This document shows, piece by piece, positions 34,230 through 45,207 of a stretch of DNA of 64,000 nucleotides. Below the pieces are notes generated by a model. The model was not told the origin of the DNA. It searched no databases and worked only from the letters and a program-made list of their open reading frames with translations. Origin of the DNA: Nigrospora sphaerica (Eukaryota; Ascomycota; Sordariomycetes; Amphisphaeriales; Apiosporaceae). The stretch's first letter is position 1. Each line of letters begins with the position of its first letter. The stretch lies in assembly GCA_018287875.1 (NCBI GenBank), contig JAGVVL010000013.1, forward strand, positions 3,658,001 to 3,722,000. The letters run 5' to 3'. Both the position numbers and the translations under genes were made by a program.

Positions 34230-37200
34230 CCCTAGCGTTGGGCCAATACTTTAGGTACCTACCTCTCAAGTACGGCTAAAACAGTGGCTCGACAGGAAAC
34301 CATCCAATACCAACAAAGTCGCGGATATCGCGTTCCCACAGAAGGTACTGTTAGGTTTGCTTGGGCAGCCCCCATGCCAAAGTATGTACACATGTAATCC
34401 GTACAAGCAGCAGTTCTGCCCCCGTGTCCTCCGTGTGTGTGGCTTGTCGCAGAGTCGCCGGCCCGCCAAGCCTGCATCATGACATGACGCTGTACCATTC
34501 GATGGCGCCGGCGGGCCTGCAGACGCCCCCGAAGGCGTTCCGGATGCCAAACTCGCTCCATCCATCTCTTTGCCGGGGCGCTTGGGAGGGATTGCGACCG
34601 GCCGCTTGCTTCCCATCTCGCGACCGACCGACTGGCTGTTCCTCGGACACGCCTCACCCCCGTCGTTCATGCGTACGTCTATGTGCCGTTGTACCCAGGA
34701 CGACTAGCTCGGCTGGCTCTAGCAACCGACTGGCCGCCTCGGCTCGGCCGTCTCATTCTCGAACACTGCCTGCTTCTATGAATATCCCGACCAGTGGGCG
34801 ACGGGCCAGCACCAGTCAGAGACAGGACCCCTACTCCAGTTGTTCAGGGCGCCAGGGCCCATTTGCCAAGGTTTGGGCCCCCCTTCAGGCTCTCAGGGTT
34901 GACCACGCTACGTCTACATGGCTACTGTGTACATACCGCGGGTAAAGCCTCGTTGCCCTGGAGCCCATGGTTGTTTTCGGCCTGCCCCACCGACGTCGCC
35001 AAGCCGTCCATGCCGGCGCGGATTTGGCAGCGCCGCCGTTCAAGACACCGCTACAAATGCACTCTGGGTGACCCGGCTAGCCTCAACTGGTGATCCCTAC
35101 GACATGGATTAACCCACCAGGCCAGCCTGTCTCCCATGACCTGCAGGAAGTGCGGGCTGGGGCGCCTCGGCCGGCCGCTCCAGGACCACTCGTCCTCTCC
35201 CTCCTTCCAGCCGCCCGGCCCTATCTGGCGCGCGAGAGAGCAGGACAGGCTGGCAGGCAACGCAGCCCGGCAGCACGTTGTCCCCTCCCCACCGCGTCAT
35301 GCAGGACCGGTTCAAACTTCCTGCTTTTCGTTGCGACAGCCACTCCACACGCCTCGGGCCCAATGAGACGCCGACGTGCTGTCTCCCCCTTCTCTCCCAG
35401 CCAGCCCTTTTCCAGATCGACGTGCGTGCGCCGCCGACGACGCTGCAGAAGCTGCCAGCCCGCCCGCCCGCCCGTTATTGGATGAAGACGGGCCTGGTGT
35501 TCCCGCGCGAACGTGGCCATCCTGCCATCGTGCCAGAGACCCTTGGCCGCCCTGCACAAGCCCAACGGCCTAGTGGTGGCTCAGCACAGATCCCGACCCA
35601 GTCGGTCAAGACTCGGTGATCGGATGTAAGGTCTAGCAACCAAAAGGCACCGGGTATCGTGCCGCTGTTCGTGAGAAGTTTATTCGCGCTTGCACCCACC
35701 GACTATCCTCTCCGTGCCCGCTCTGGGGCGCTGGAGCCGTCGCCGATGCCATGACCTGCCGCAGTCCGGCCTTTGACGCCATTCCATCTGCCTGTTACTT
35801 GCATCGCGGCCGGACAATCCGATACTGGGTTCGCCGACGCCCGCCGTGGCGCTACGGATGACTGGACGTACTGACAAATCAGGAGGCCTTGGGGTGCTCC
35901 AGACCCCCGGCAGTCAATTGAACAGGAGCAGCCCCGAATCCACCAGGACGCGTTGGCCTGAGGGCCGAGATTCACAGCCGTCCCTCGTTCCCGCGTAATG
36001 CCGTTGCCAAGACCACAGCGGGCACTGCTGCAAGAGTTGTAAGTACATGCCATCGTCCTGGCAACTGCGGGAGCAACAGCGTGGCAGAACCACGGAACCG
36101 CCATTCGAGGCAAACTGTGAGGCAAGATGCTGATACGTCTCTACTGCCAGCTGGCTGTCTGCCCTCCGCCCCCTTTCCTCCGCCTTCCCGGCGCTGTGTC
36201 TGCTCCCAGGCGCTCTTTCACGAGACGTACGTAAAGTGTGTCGGACCCCAGCTCCGCACTCACTCCAGCGCTTCTCGCCGGTGACTGGCCTCCGCGCGCC
36301 GCTGCCAGGCGGCCATGTGGGTGCAAGGATAGATATCCAACTATGGCTTGTAATAAGGCATGTGCCGCGCATATTGCCTGGCTTGGGCTGCAGGCATCTG
36401 CTTCGTGCGCGTCTAATCCGCTTGGCCGAGGTTCCTCGGCCCTTGCGAGTCTGGCTGCCTGAAAGGAGCCAATGCGTCTTCGGTCGTCTCATGTGGTCAC
36501 GATTCCATTAGTAGTCGCCGGCTCGCGCGAGTGGCAGGCCGGGGTGACGAGGCTTGCGATGCGGTCTCGTTCACCTGCCGCTCCGACAGCTCGTGCCGTT
36601 GTTGGAGCTGCGCGAATCAAGCGTTAGAAAAGAGCACCGCTGCCTGCCCGCAGGACCATCAGCCTGTACCCACGGGCTTGCTTACGGCGTCGCTCCTGGA
36701 CCGGATCAACGAACTATTCTACACCACACGCAGGTGGGGGCTGCCGGCCGGTTGCCACGCTGAATGGTCATCCGTCTCGTGATGATGGTCTATGAGTCTC
36801 TAAAGGTGTCTTTTGTTACGTGAGCAGGCTGACGAGGCCACCACTTCACGCCACCACCACGAGATGAGCATTGGGATTCACGGCCAAAAGCATGCCATTC
36901 CCTGGGTACGGAGTAGCAAATGCCCGTATCCATACGAGCGAGATCCTTAGCCACGGATGAATGACTGGGCGCTAGCCATTCGTGGTCAGCCTCGCAGACA
37001 CAGCACAGGGTACGGGCGATCGTCCCCAGCTACCTACGTACGTTGCCTACTAGCCTGCACGGGTCCCTTTGCCCCCCCCCTTTGCTCCATCTGGCCTGGC
37101 GAAGGCTGTCCACATAATCGGGCATTTGGGAACAACCGAGTGCCCATTCTCCTAGCCTGGTCCCAGCCTACCGTTCCCGACTAGCATCCCGGAACAAGGA

Positions 37201-37949
37201 AACGCTTCCACTTCTGCAACCTTAGGCGGGCAGATTTTTCTCCCTTTTTATTGTGGCTATGCCTCGTGTCACGGGCGTGCGATGACCGCCGGTGGCCGAG
37301 GCCGGGCCGCCAGGCTTTACTCCACACAGGCCCAGAACAGCCAACACGAGCAGACGGAGCAATATACGCTGTCCAAAGCCCTCAACGGCCCGGAGTACCC
37401 TATTTTCCACTGACTGCTGGTTGGCGGGTTGACCGGCCAGGCCCGCCGGCCAATGAGCAGGGACACGAAAGGTTGACAACGGCCCAATCAAGTTGGCGAG
37501 ATGCCGGTTCTTAGACAGACCGAGTTCATTCTTTGCTTACCGGCGGGTTCGGCGCATGTTCGGGCCATGGTCACCCGTCAAGCCCGTCTTCGTTGTCCAC
37601 TACCGACGTATTATCGATCGGCCTACGAGAAGTTGGTTTTTTTTCTCCCCTCTGCCAACAGCCCTTGGTGCCAACGAAGGCGCCGTCGCCGCCGCTCGAT
37701 TGGGGATGAGTTCTTTTTCTCCCGTTAAGTCCATCCCTACACCGCAAAGTTTAGTAGCTTTTCACGGGCGGCTCCGCACACGCGATCGGGCCAGTCGCCG
37801 CAAGGAGGGGTTAGTGACTCTTCTTCTGCAAGCCACGAGCAACAGCGGCAGCGGTAACAGATGGGTGTGCGAAGACGGCCGGCCGGTCATATGCTCGGAT
37901 GAGGAGGGCTTCGCTGGCTGGTCGACGTGCTTCCCGCGATCTGCGGCCG

Positions 37950-37978
<29 letters not shown>
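37950..37978. repeat. (GT)14 microsatellite
   Basis: A pure dinucleotide run in the gene desert. Confidence 0.95.
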
Positions 37979-37981
<3 letters not shown>

Positions 37982-39768
37982 ATGCTCACGAGCCGATCGT
38001 CGTCTTGTTCCTTTTTTGGGCTTGCCCTCTTACACGCCCAATGAGAAGCGAAGGAACGGGTTTTCTCAGTCCCTTTCGCTGTCAACACTTTCATAGCTCG
38101 TCATCTGTCCGTTCAGGAACCCCTCCGCCGTTTGCCCGCACGCCACCGGGGGGGCTCGTGCCGCCTGCTCAATGAGGGTCCCGTCGATAATGGGAAGGGC
38201 AGTGAAGAGTTCCGTTTAGTGGGAAGGCGTCACTCTGTTGCCCACCAGAGGACCAGGACCTTGTTCCCATTTTTTGCCTCCCACGCCCCAATCCAAGACG
38301 ACGGACGCAGGTGGGCAGATCTTTCGCCCTCTTTGATCCCAACAGGAGAGGTGTGGTTTTTTTTCCTGCACTGCCGCGACGGGATTTCCGTCCAATCACC
38401 AACCATGTAGGGCCAAGTCCCCCTTTCCTGGGGCGTGAATTATACCAATAGGAACCCACCCAGACGAGTGAACAACCTCCCACACTCCCTCAGCTTTTTC
38501 CAATCCCCTCCACGGCGGCGCCTGGCCCCTCTTTCCCTGATGACCTGCCGGGCCCCAGATTTGCTTGCCCTCGAGGATTGAGGCGCCCGCGTTTGTTCCT
38601 CGATGACGGGGAAACGGAAAAGATACCATACCCAACGAACCCCCGCCCCGTTTGTGGGTATCGCGGGCGAGCGAGGTTGCGCCCGCCCACCCGCCCTTCC
38701 CCCCCCACACACAAGCGCCCTCCCCCTTCCCATATGATGCAATGCTGCCCGAGACACAGAGAGACGAGGTATTTTCCCTAACGTGGGAGGAAACCAGTGG
38801 GAAAGAGCATGGGTCACCTGGGGCCGCGAGTCCGCCAATACAACGAGGTCCCCGTCACCAGATTCTAGAGGTAGGTACATGTAGCGCCACCCATCCATCA
38901 TGGCGCTAAATGTACCTACCCCAGGTGTTGTACTGTGCATGTATGCAAGTGTGTCCCGCAAATCCTTTATTGTAGGTATGATGCAATGCCACACCGGCGC
39001 ACACAAATCCGCCACTCCGGATTGTTCGAGAAGGGTCGGTAGGCATTGGTACGGACACGGATGGGGTAAGTATCGCCATCGACTTTTTCTTCCCGGTTTC
39101 TGGCCCGGTTTTTCGAGGCCCTTTGCCCCGCTGCCGACGCGATCGCCGTCCGTCCCGCTCCTGTGTATTGTGTCCCCGATCCTCGGTGTTTTTTTTTTTG
39201 TTTCGGTACCGCGGTCCATGCTGCGTAAGGACCCCGTTCCGCCCCCCGGCCCCCAATCGATCAAGGCCGGCATAGACGCAGCGATTTCGTAACCAGGCCC
39301 CTCCTAGCCCATTCGGGTGAAGATGTGAACGGGGAACGAAGGGGGTACAGAGGCAGGGTATTGGGACGGTCCCGGAGCCACGGGGACGGGGACGGACGGC
39401 CGGGATACCCGCCGCCGCCGCCCGGTATGACGAGATACTTGCAGTACGTTTTGGTCGACCTTGTTTTTTCTTTGTACCACCCCGACGAAGAACCGACGGT
39501 CCGGATCCATGGACCATCGATCTATCCCCTCTGTCCATCCGTTTTCCTTGGTACGACCAAACCCTCTCGGCAGGGCCCAATCGAACGGAAGGAATAAGCC
39601 CAAATCTTAACACGCCCAAGAAGAAGGAACACGGACGCGTGGCGGTGATGGCGCGGGTAGGGACCGGGAGGTGGACCGGCGAAAACGCAGGCGGTGGCGG
39701 GAGGGGAGGCTATTGTCGGTGTCCGATCTAACGAAAGGTAGTTTCCTCCCGTGTAAGCACACGTGAGC

Positions 39769-39836
39769 GCATGTGGGTGGGTGAGAGTGAGAGCGTGCAT
39801 GTGGGTGGGTGAGAGTGAGAGTGCATGTGTGTGTAG
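39769..39836. repeat. About 28-bp tandem repeat, GTGGGTGGGTGAGAG type
   Basis: Two near-identical units start with GCATGTGGGTGG at 39769 and 39797, and a third diverged unit starts at 39823. The plus strand is G-rich with GGGTGGG blocks. Confidence 0.85.
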
Positions 39837-40165
39837 GTGTATGTGTGTACGCGCACAAGCTGAGAGGGCAGGCGAGACACTGCTGTTCGTCTTTTGTGTC
39901 CCCTCGGCCGGGCGGACTCGCCTCGGTTCGTACCACCCGCAGGTCCAACCGACGTCTTTTTAGCCCCGAGGGGCAGACAATCACGGCGACGCCCGATGGT
40001 CACGCCAGTCATGGCTGGTCACGACCGCGACGAAAGGGGAGGGGGTGGGTCAGTCGACGGGATGGCTATACCTTGTTCATCCCGGACCTTTCCCCTCCCT
40101 CTTCTTCATCGTCGTCACCCCGAGCCGGGAGGCCCGTCACACCACGTCTCTCTCCTCGGGAGACT

Positions 40166-40194
40166 CCCCCCCCCCCCCCCCCCCCCCCCGGGGT
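40166..40194. repeat. Poly-C tract (C25) followed by G4
   Basis: Twenty-five consecutive C residues at 40166-40190 followed directly by GGGG. The exact length may be uncertain because homopolymers are hard to sequence. Confidence 0.9.
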
Positions 40195-41579
40195 TTCCGG
40201 CACGGTCAAAGTGAGGCAGGTGGCGTTTTCCTCGAGCCGGTTGGCCTGGGCTCACCTTTCACGTAAAGCAAAAGAGGGAGGGGGCAGAAAGACCTCGACC
40301 TTCGGTTCCGCCGGTCGATCTCCCCTTCGCCAAGTCGCGCCATTTCCCGTGCGACGACGACGACGGTGGCGGCGCGGGCGGCGTGCCGTGGAATACCCAC
40401 GCGCGGCCGTATCCAAAGGACCGCCCGCCCTCTCCTGCCGCTCCGGACACTGGTTCGTAGATCGGGGGTGTGTATTTTCCGTCCCCGCTTCCGCGGGCCC
40501 GGGGGCATGCAGGCGGGGGTTCGTCTTCGCTGGTGGATCCGCCGCTTATGTCCGTGCCGCCGCCCCTGTGTGCCATGCGCCTCGGTCAGTTGGGGCATAG
40601 GAAGGCCGAGGGCTTGGACCGGGAGAGTAAGAGGGCAGACAAGGCAGCGAAGGAGGGATGTTGTGCTGTAACTGCGATGGCGCGACACGGCAGTCAAGGC
40701 TGGGAGATGGGGAGAAGGGAATGGAGATATGACGGCTTTGAAAGAGGTTGTCGTTTCAGCCAGTGTCTGGAGAAGGGGGGGGTTGGCTGATGATGGTTGT
40801 AAATCAGACGGCTCATCTGTTACTCTACGAACCTCACCACACGTGTTTTACGGGAGCCACCAGGCTACACGATGTCGTTATAGCGCGAGTGCGGGTTGAA
40901 GCAAACACGCCTGGCCAACAGCGGAAGAGAACTAAGATCATCACGGGGTTATGAAGAAGCCAAGGTGAAAAGGAATGCCAGAACATGGCCATGTCGTTAG
41001 CCTCGGCTCGTATCGTAAACACGTCTCAACCCCTTACGCGCGCGGTCCCGAAACGCGGCCCGGCCGACGGCCTCGCATCCGCATGTTCATATGGCCGTGT
41101 GCAACTTTGGGGATGCTGGGCCCGTTTACCGGACACAGGCAAGGAAAAGCCGAGAGGCCTTACCCGGCCCAGCGGACCAAAGACGCACGCCGGCGACAGA
41201 ATCGGATTCGGCCAGGCAGCCGTCCAACGCAGCAACAGCAAACGTGCTTCTGACAGAAACCCCCGGACGCGTGCAAGTGACGGCCCTCGACGCCCTGAAC
41301 TCCAAAATCATGAACTCAGACCTTGGCCCGTCCAATAGTATTACATAAAACTGCCGGCCTACGAGCCGAAATAGTGAGCCAGCACGGCACTCGGCAAGCG
41401 CACCTGCCCTATGGAGAGGACAACCAGAACGCTCGGGAAAAAGCCGCTTCTTTCCATCCTAGAGGCCTCTGCCGCTCTTTGTCTGCCTGGCTACGCAGGA
41501 CAGAGGGGGAGGGGGCCCCGCGAGTTGTCGTCACATTGGGTACCGCTGGCTTCGGCTGGTGCCTACGCTCGTTCCGCGC

Positions 41580-43204
41580 CTACGGGTTTTTGCTGAAAGG
41601 CACAATAGCCGCATCAATGATGGGAGGGCGGCGATGCATCATGAGGCTCTCGGGTCCCTTTTGGGCCTTCCATTTCGTCTCTTGTTCCAGCGCGCTGTCA
41701 AAGGCTGCTCGACACTCGGGGGGCAGGAGCTCCTTGATGTCGTCGGAAATAGCGCCGAGGCCTTGGAAGTCCTTGAGGAAGGAGGGGACCTCGCGCTGCT
41801 GGTAGGCGGCCGACGCAATACCGGTGGGGGGCGTCTCCATGATGCTATCGATGACCTTGAAGTTGCGAGGAATCTTGGGGTCCAGCGGGGGGAAGACCTT
41901 GCTGTCGGTAGGTGCCGAGGAATCCATGACCTGCTCGATCCGAGCACGGGTTGGTTGCATGACCTCGGGCAGCTGCATTTGGTTCGTGTGGATATCGTAG
42001 ACTCCCTTGTTGTTGTGGCGCCGGATAGCACCAATCTCGGCATTGAATTGTCTGATGCGCCCACGTCAGCCATCAGTACAAAGATTACGCGGCGGAATGG
42101 GCCGGGTTCGACTTACGCTGCAGCGCGGGCATGCTCAAGCTGCCAGTTGGAGTCGGTGACTGTCACACGGCGCTTCTTGACCTCCAGCTTGCTATAGGGG
42201 GCGGGCACCGAAGGGACGCCCGAGTGGTAGACAGCACTCGCGCCATGCCAGGCCACGTACTGGTTCTTGTTGTACTCTTCGCCCTCGACATATCGGTCGT
42301 TGGGGTCGGCGATCTCGCCCTCGACCACACCCTCGGCGCGCCGGGCAGCGACCTCGTAGTCATCAATGACCTTGCGTCCACCCACGACAATGAGGGCGCC
42401 GAACTCGCGAAACACGGAGCGCGCCGTTACTATACCAATGGCACGTCCCTTGTACGAGTGGGGGATGATCTCCCGCTCGATTAAATCGCGCTTCTCGTCG
42501 TCGTCGATAATGATCTTGTAGAGGCGTCTGTGCTTGGTGAAGAAGAGGTAGGAGTCGCGGAAGCCCACGCAACGCGCAGGTTCGGTGGACAACATGTAGA
42601 GTCGATCGCCGCGGCCCTGGACGGTAAAGGTACGACAGCGGTATTCGCGACCGCCCTGCAGGTTGCCCATCTTGTCCACCTTGGTCTCGCCCTCGGGGTC
42701 CTCGGGCAGAACGACCTCGTCGTCGGCGATGTCGGCCATGGTTCCTTCTTTGTCGATGGGCTGCTGTGTAGGCTGGAAAGACTGGCCTTTGCGACCGCCG
42801 CGGCCCCGCCAACCGCCTCGTCCTCGTCGGCGCGGGGTATCGTTGGGATCGCGACTGGGCGGCTCAATAGGCAGGGTGTCCCAATCGGGAGGTCGGTTCT
42901 TTGGCGGCCGACCGAGGCGTCGTCGGCGGACTACGGGCTGCGGGGGTGGTGTGGGCGACTTGTTGGAGCCAGCTTCGGAGTCTTGATCGTCTGCGATTTC
43001 GGGCTGTGGCTCTGCAGCCGAGTCCTCCTCGTCGTTTTCCTCGCCCTCGAGCTCAGGTGCAGCCTCGACGTCTGAGGCATCCGGCTCGGGCCCCAGGTCG
43101 CGCATCGGCTCGTCATCCAGCCCATCGAGCTTCTTTGGGGTGCTCTCCATCCTCTCGACGGCGCGCCTGGCCGCGGCGCGACCTGAGCGGCGTCCTGAGG
43201 GCAT
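41580..43204 (-). CDS. npl6: Npl6/Rsc7 family subunit of RSC/SWI-SNF chromatin remodelling complexes
   Basis: Two exons on the minus strand, 43204-42117 and 42051-41580, with a 65-nt GT..AG intron; 519 aa. The N-terminal third is disordered and acidic, with basic patches: RRRRLGRPPKNRPPDWDTLP resembles an AT-hook, and an RGRGGWRGRGGRKG block follows. The conserved core starts at about residue 165 with DDEVVLPEDPEGETKVDKMGNLQGGREYRCRTFT. It continues with RLYMLSTEPARCVGFRDSYLFFTKHRRL and ends after AYQQREVPSFLKDFQGLG. This is the signature of yeast Npl6/Rsc7 and its paralogue Swp82. The protein would act in the nucleus in ATP-dependent nucleosome remodelling. The intron splits the conserved ARAAAQFNAEIGAIRRHN segment, which reads smoothly after joining. 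The start at 43204 is the first ATG of the frame. Confidence 0.93.
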
Positions 43205-44833
43205 GCTGGCTGACTATGCCGAGCAGGTTGCCTAGCGATGCGGAGGCTTGGGAGAGCCTGGGAGCTGGAGCGACGTTGAAAAAAGGGTGGGCAGTCGCAG
43301 CGGCGGCCTGAGGTGACCCGGGCAATGTGGGGGCGCTCGGCAATGAGGATGACGCGACTAGGGAATGCTCGGTGTCGATGGATTTTTTGGAGTCGTTGCT
43401 GTCGGACGCGCCTGAGCTCTTGCAATCGCGCAAATTGGCCTGACTTGAGATTGGAGCGGGATGGTCCATGCACCAGGAATGCGCGAGAGCTTCCGGCTCA
43501 TGATTGGTGGATGGGAAGGAAGAGTGGGTCATGGCGAGGTGCGAAGAGGTACGTAGTTCCACACAGAGAAGATCTAATCGCCTGCTTCTTCAGGGTTTGT
43601 GTACACGAGTGTTTCTTACAGCCTATTTGCACACGGCGACAATGCTACTGATTGATATTACGGTCATGAATAATGCGCCCGGCATGGGCTGAGGCAGCAT
43701 GCGATGACATACATAGTTTTTTGTACGGGGTTCTCTCACTTGTTCAAACTACCTTGGACACTCGAACTCCCAGTGCAACTCATGTCATCATTGACCAGTC
43801 CCGCTACAACTGCTATCACACGCCCCTGTTGGGGATGAAGGCCTTGGCTTGCAAAGACTCGTGTGCGTCTGCCTTCAAGGCTGCCACAAATACCACATTA
43901 CATGTCCATCTCAGAGGGGTACGGGTGCAGAGGAACACTAGCAAATAATCATTCACCGAAGTAAATACTTTATGCGCCCTTCTTTTCTTCTTCCTCGACG
44001 CTTTCCTGCAAGGCCACAGCTCGGCCACGGCACGAATCAAGCCAGTGCAGCTTTTTAAATTACCCAGCCAGCATTGGAGCACCTGCGTGAGCTTGAAGGC
44101 TGTCACACCACTGGTCCCAAGGCCCATCAATACTCCGATTCTGCCATAAGTGGCGTTGCTACACCCCTGGAGCCAGCCAAAAATAGTCACACTAGTTCCC
44201 CTATCCAGAACCTCTCCCCCGGATTTCATGCCCGAGCTTCCAATCGACACCTGACCCACCCCAACGGCTAGCCCGCAAGCGGAACACGGGCCGGGGGGCA
44301 ACAGCTGAGCTGACGGGCTAGGCAGCGGTGCCTTGGGCGAGGGCAAAAAGGGGCTCCGATCAGCCGATGTGATATAATCCCTCTGGCTCTGGACGAACCC
44401 TCTGCTTTGTCCTGTTGGCTCCGGGAACTCGCGCAACTCTGTCGCCCCTTGCTCCGGCTGAAGACTCTCTGCTTCGTTGGTTCTGAAATACCCGGTTGCA
44501 TCCTTCCGCCCTTGCTTCGGGTGAAGTCGCTCATCCTTTCTTTCATCCGACAGCTGGATAATCTGGTGAGCGGTCTTTCGCACGTAGCGTTCCGACGGTT
44601 ATCGTGGAGTTACCTGGAATCAACATCGCCTGCCCTAGCCGGAGGAGGCTCTCTTCTACCCCCACATCCTGCTTCAGGTACACGCTTATATGCGCCGAGA
44701 GCTGTGTCACTGCATCCTCATAATATTTATTGGCTTCCTTCTCATCCCATCGTCCTAATACTCGGACATCGCCGCTCTCCTACACTTGGAGTCACAGCCT
44801 CCCTTGTTGCTCTCCGCTACGCACGCTTTCGTC
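43205..44833. other. Divergent intergenic region, no convincing gene
   Basis: It separates npl6 (minus) from the small secreted protein gene (plus). Open frames on both strands have no recognisable content. The part from 43570 to 44050 is less GC-rich than average. Confidence 0.5.
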
Positions 44834-45139
44834 ATGAAGCTTCTCACGCCTGTCCTTCTGTCGTCTCTCCTGTCCGCCACGGTAAGCGCCCGGCCACCTC
44901 CCGCCGGCCAAATCGCGGCGCGAGACCACCCATACACACTCATTTGGGTTTCCATGGACCCGGTCCACTTCACCCCCGTCACTACGCAGACACTAGTGGT
45001 CAACATGCCGGATCCTACCGGGGATTTTACGTGGACTGCCACACATTACGACCCCACCACCTTGACCGGCGGCCCGACGTCGGTTGGCACACCCGCAGCC
45101 CCTCCGACGGTGACGGAACCTCTGACTTGGGTTCGATGA
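44834..45139 (+). CDS. Small secreted cysteine-free protein
   Basis: Intronless, 101 aa, starting at 44834 (gtcATGAAG). The N-terminus is a clean signal peptide (MKLLTPVLLSSLLSATVSA, cleavage expected before RPPP), leaving a mature chain of about 82 residues. The mature part is rich in Thr, Pro and Val, has no cysteine, and contains HPYTLIWVSMDPVHFTPVTTQT and a repeated FTWTAT / LTWVR flavour. No known domain is recognised. Small secreted fungal proteins of this kind are often effector candidates or wall proteins, but nothing in the sequence proves that. Its stop codon lies 68 bases from the stop of the convergent HET-like gene. A larger frame overlaps it in another phase and I treat that as the shadow. 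Confidence 0.65.
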   Translation: MKLLTPVLLSSLLSATVSARPPPAGQIAARDHPYTLIWVSMDPVHFTPVTTQTLVVNMPDPTGDFTWTATHYDPTTLTGGPTSVGTPAAPPTVTEPLTWVR

Positions 45140-45207
45140 AAAACACTGGGGTATATTGGAAGAGCTCGGGGCTCCATGGAAATATCGCTACTAGAACCGA
45201 GATGTAA

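Larger units (their letters stand above)
28701..41579. other. Gene desert of nearly 13 kb
   Basis: I find no convincing protein, tRNA or 5S rRNA gene here on either strand. Composition stays GC-rich, and I see no transposon-like frames, so it is not an obvious RIP-degraded repeat island. The longest frames (277 codons at 38440-39273 minus and 263 codons at 39809-40600 plus) are made of simple-sequence or intron-like translation with no domain. Microsatellites are frequent: (GT)n at 37950, a 28-bp tandem at 39769, a C25 run at 40166 and (CCCTG)4 at 34210. Non-coding transcripts, upstream regulatory DNA or short species-specific exons are possible. Confidence 0.5.

Noticed and set aside
38440..39273. 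277-codon minus frame in the gene desert
   Set aside because: Composition is random, with no domain, and other frames across the same stretch are equally open.
39809..40600. 263-codon plus frame starting in a GT repeat
   Set aside because: It starts in microsatellite sequence and passes through the C25 run; not protein-like.
44407..45207. 266-codon plus frame over the small secreted protein
   Set aside because: The alternative phase contains a clean signal peptide and a compact protein; this frame is its shadow plus promoter.
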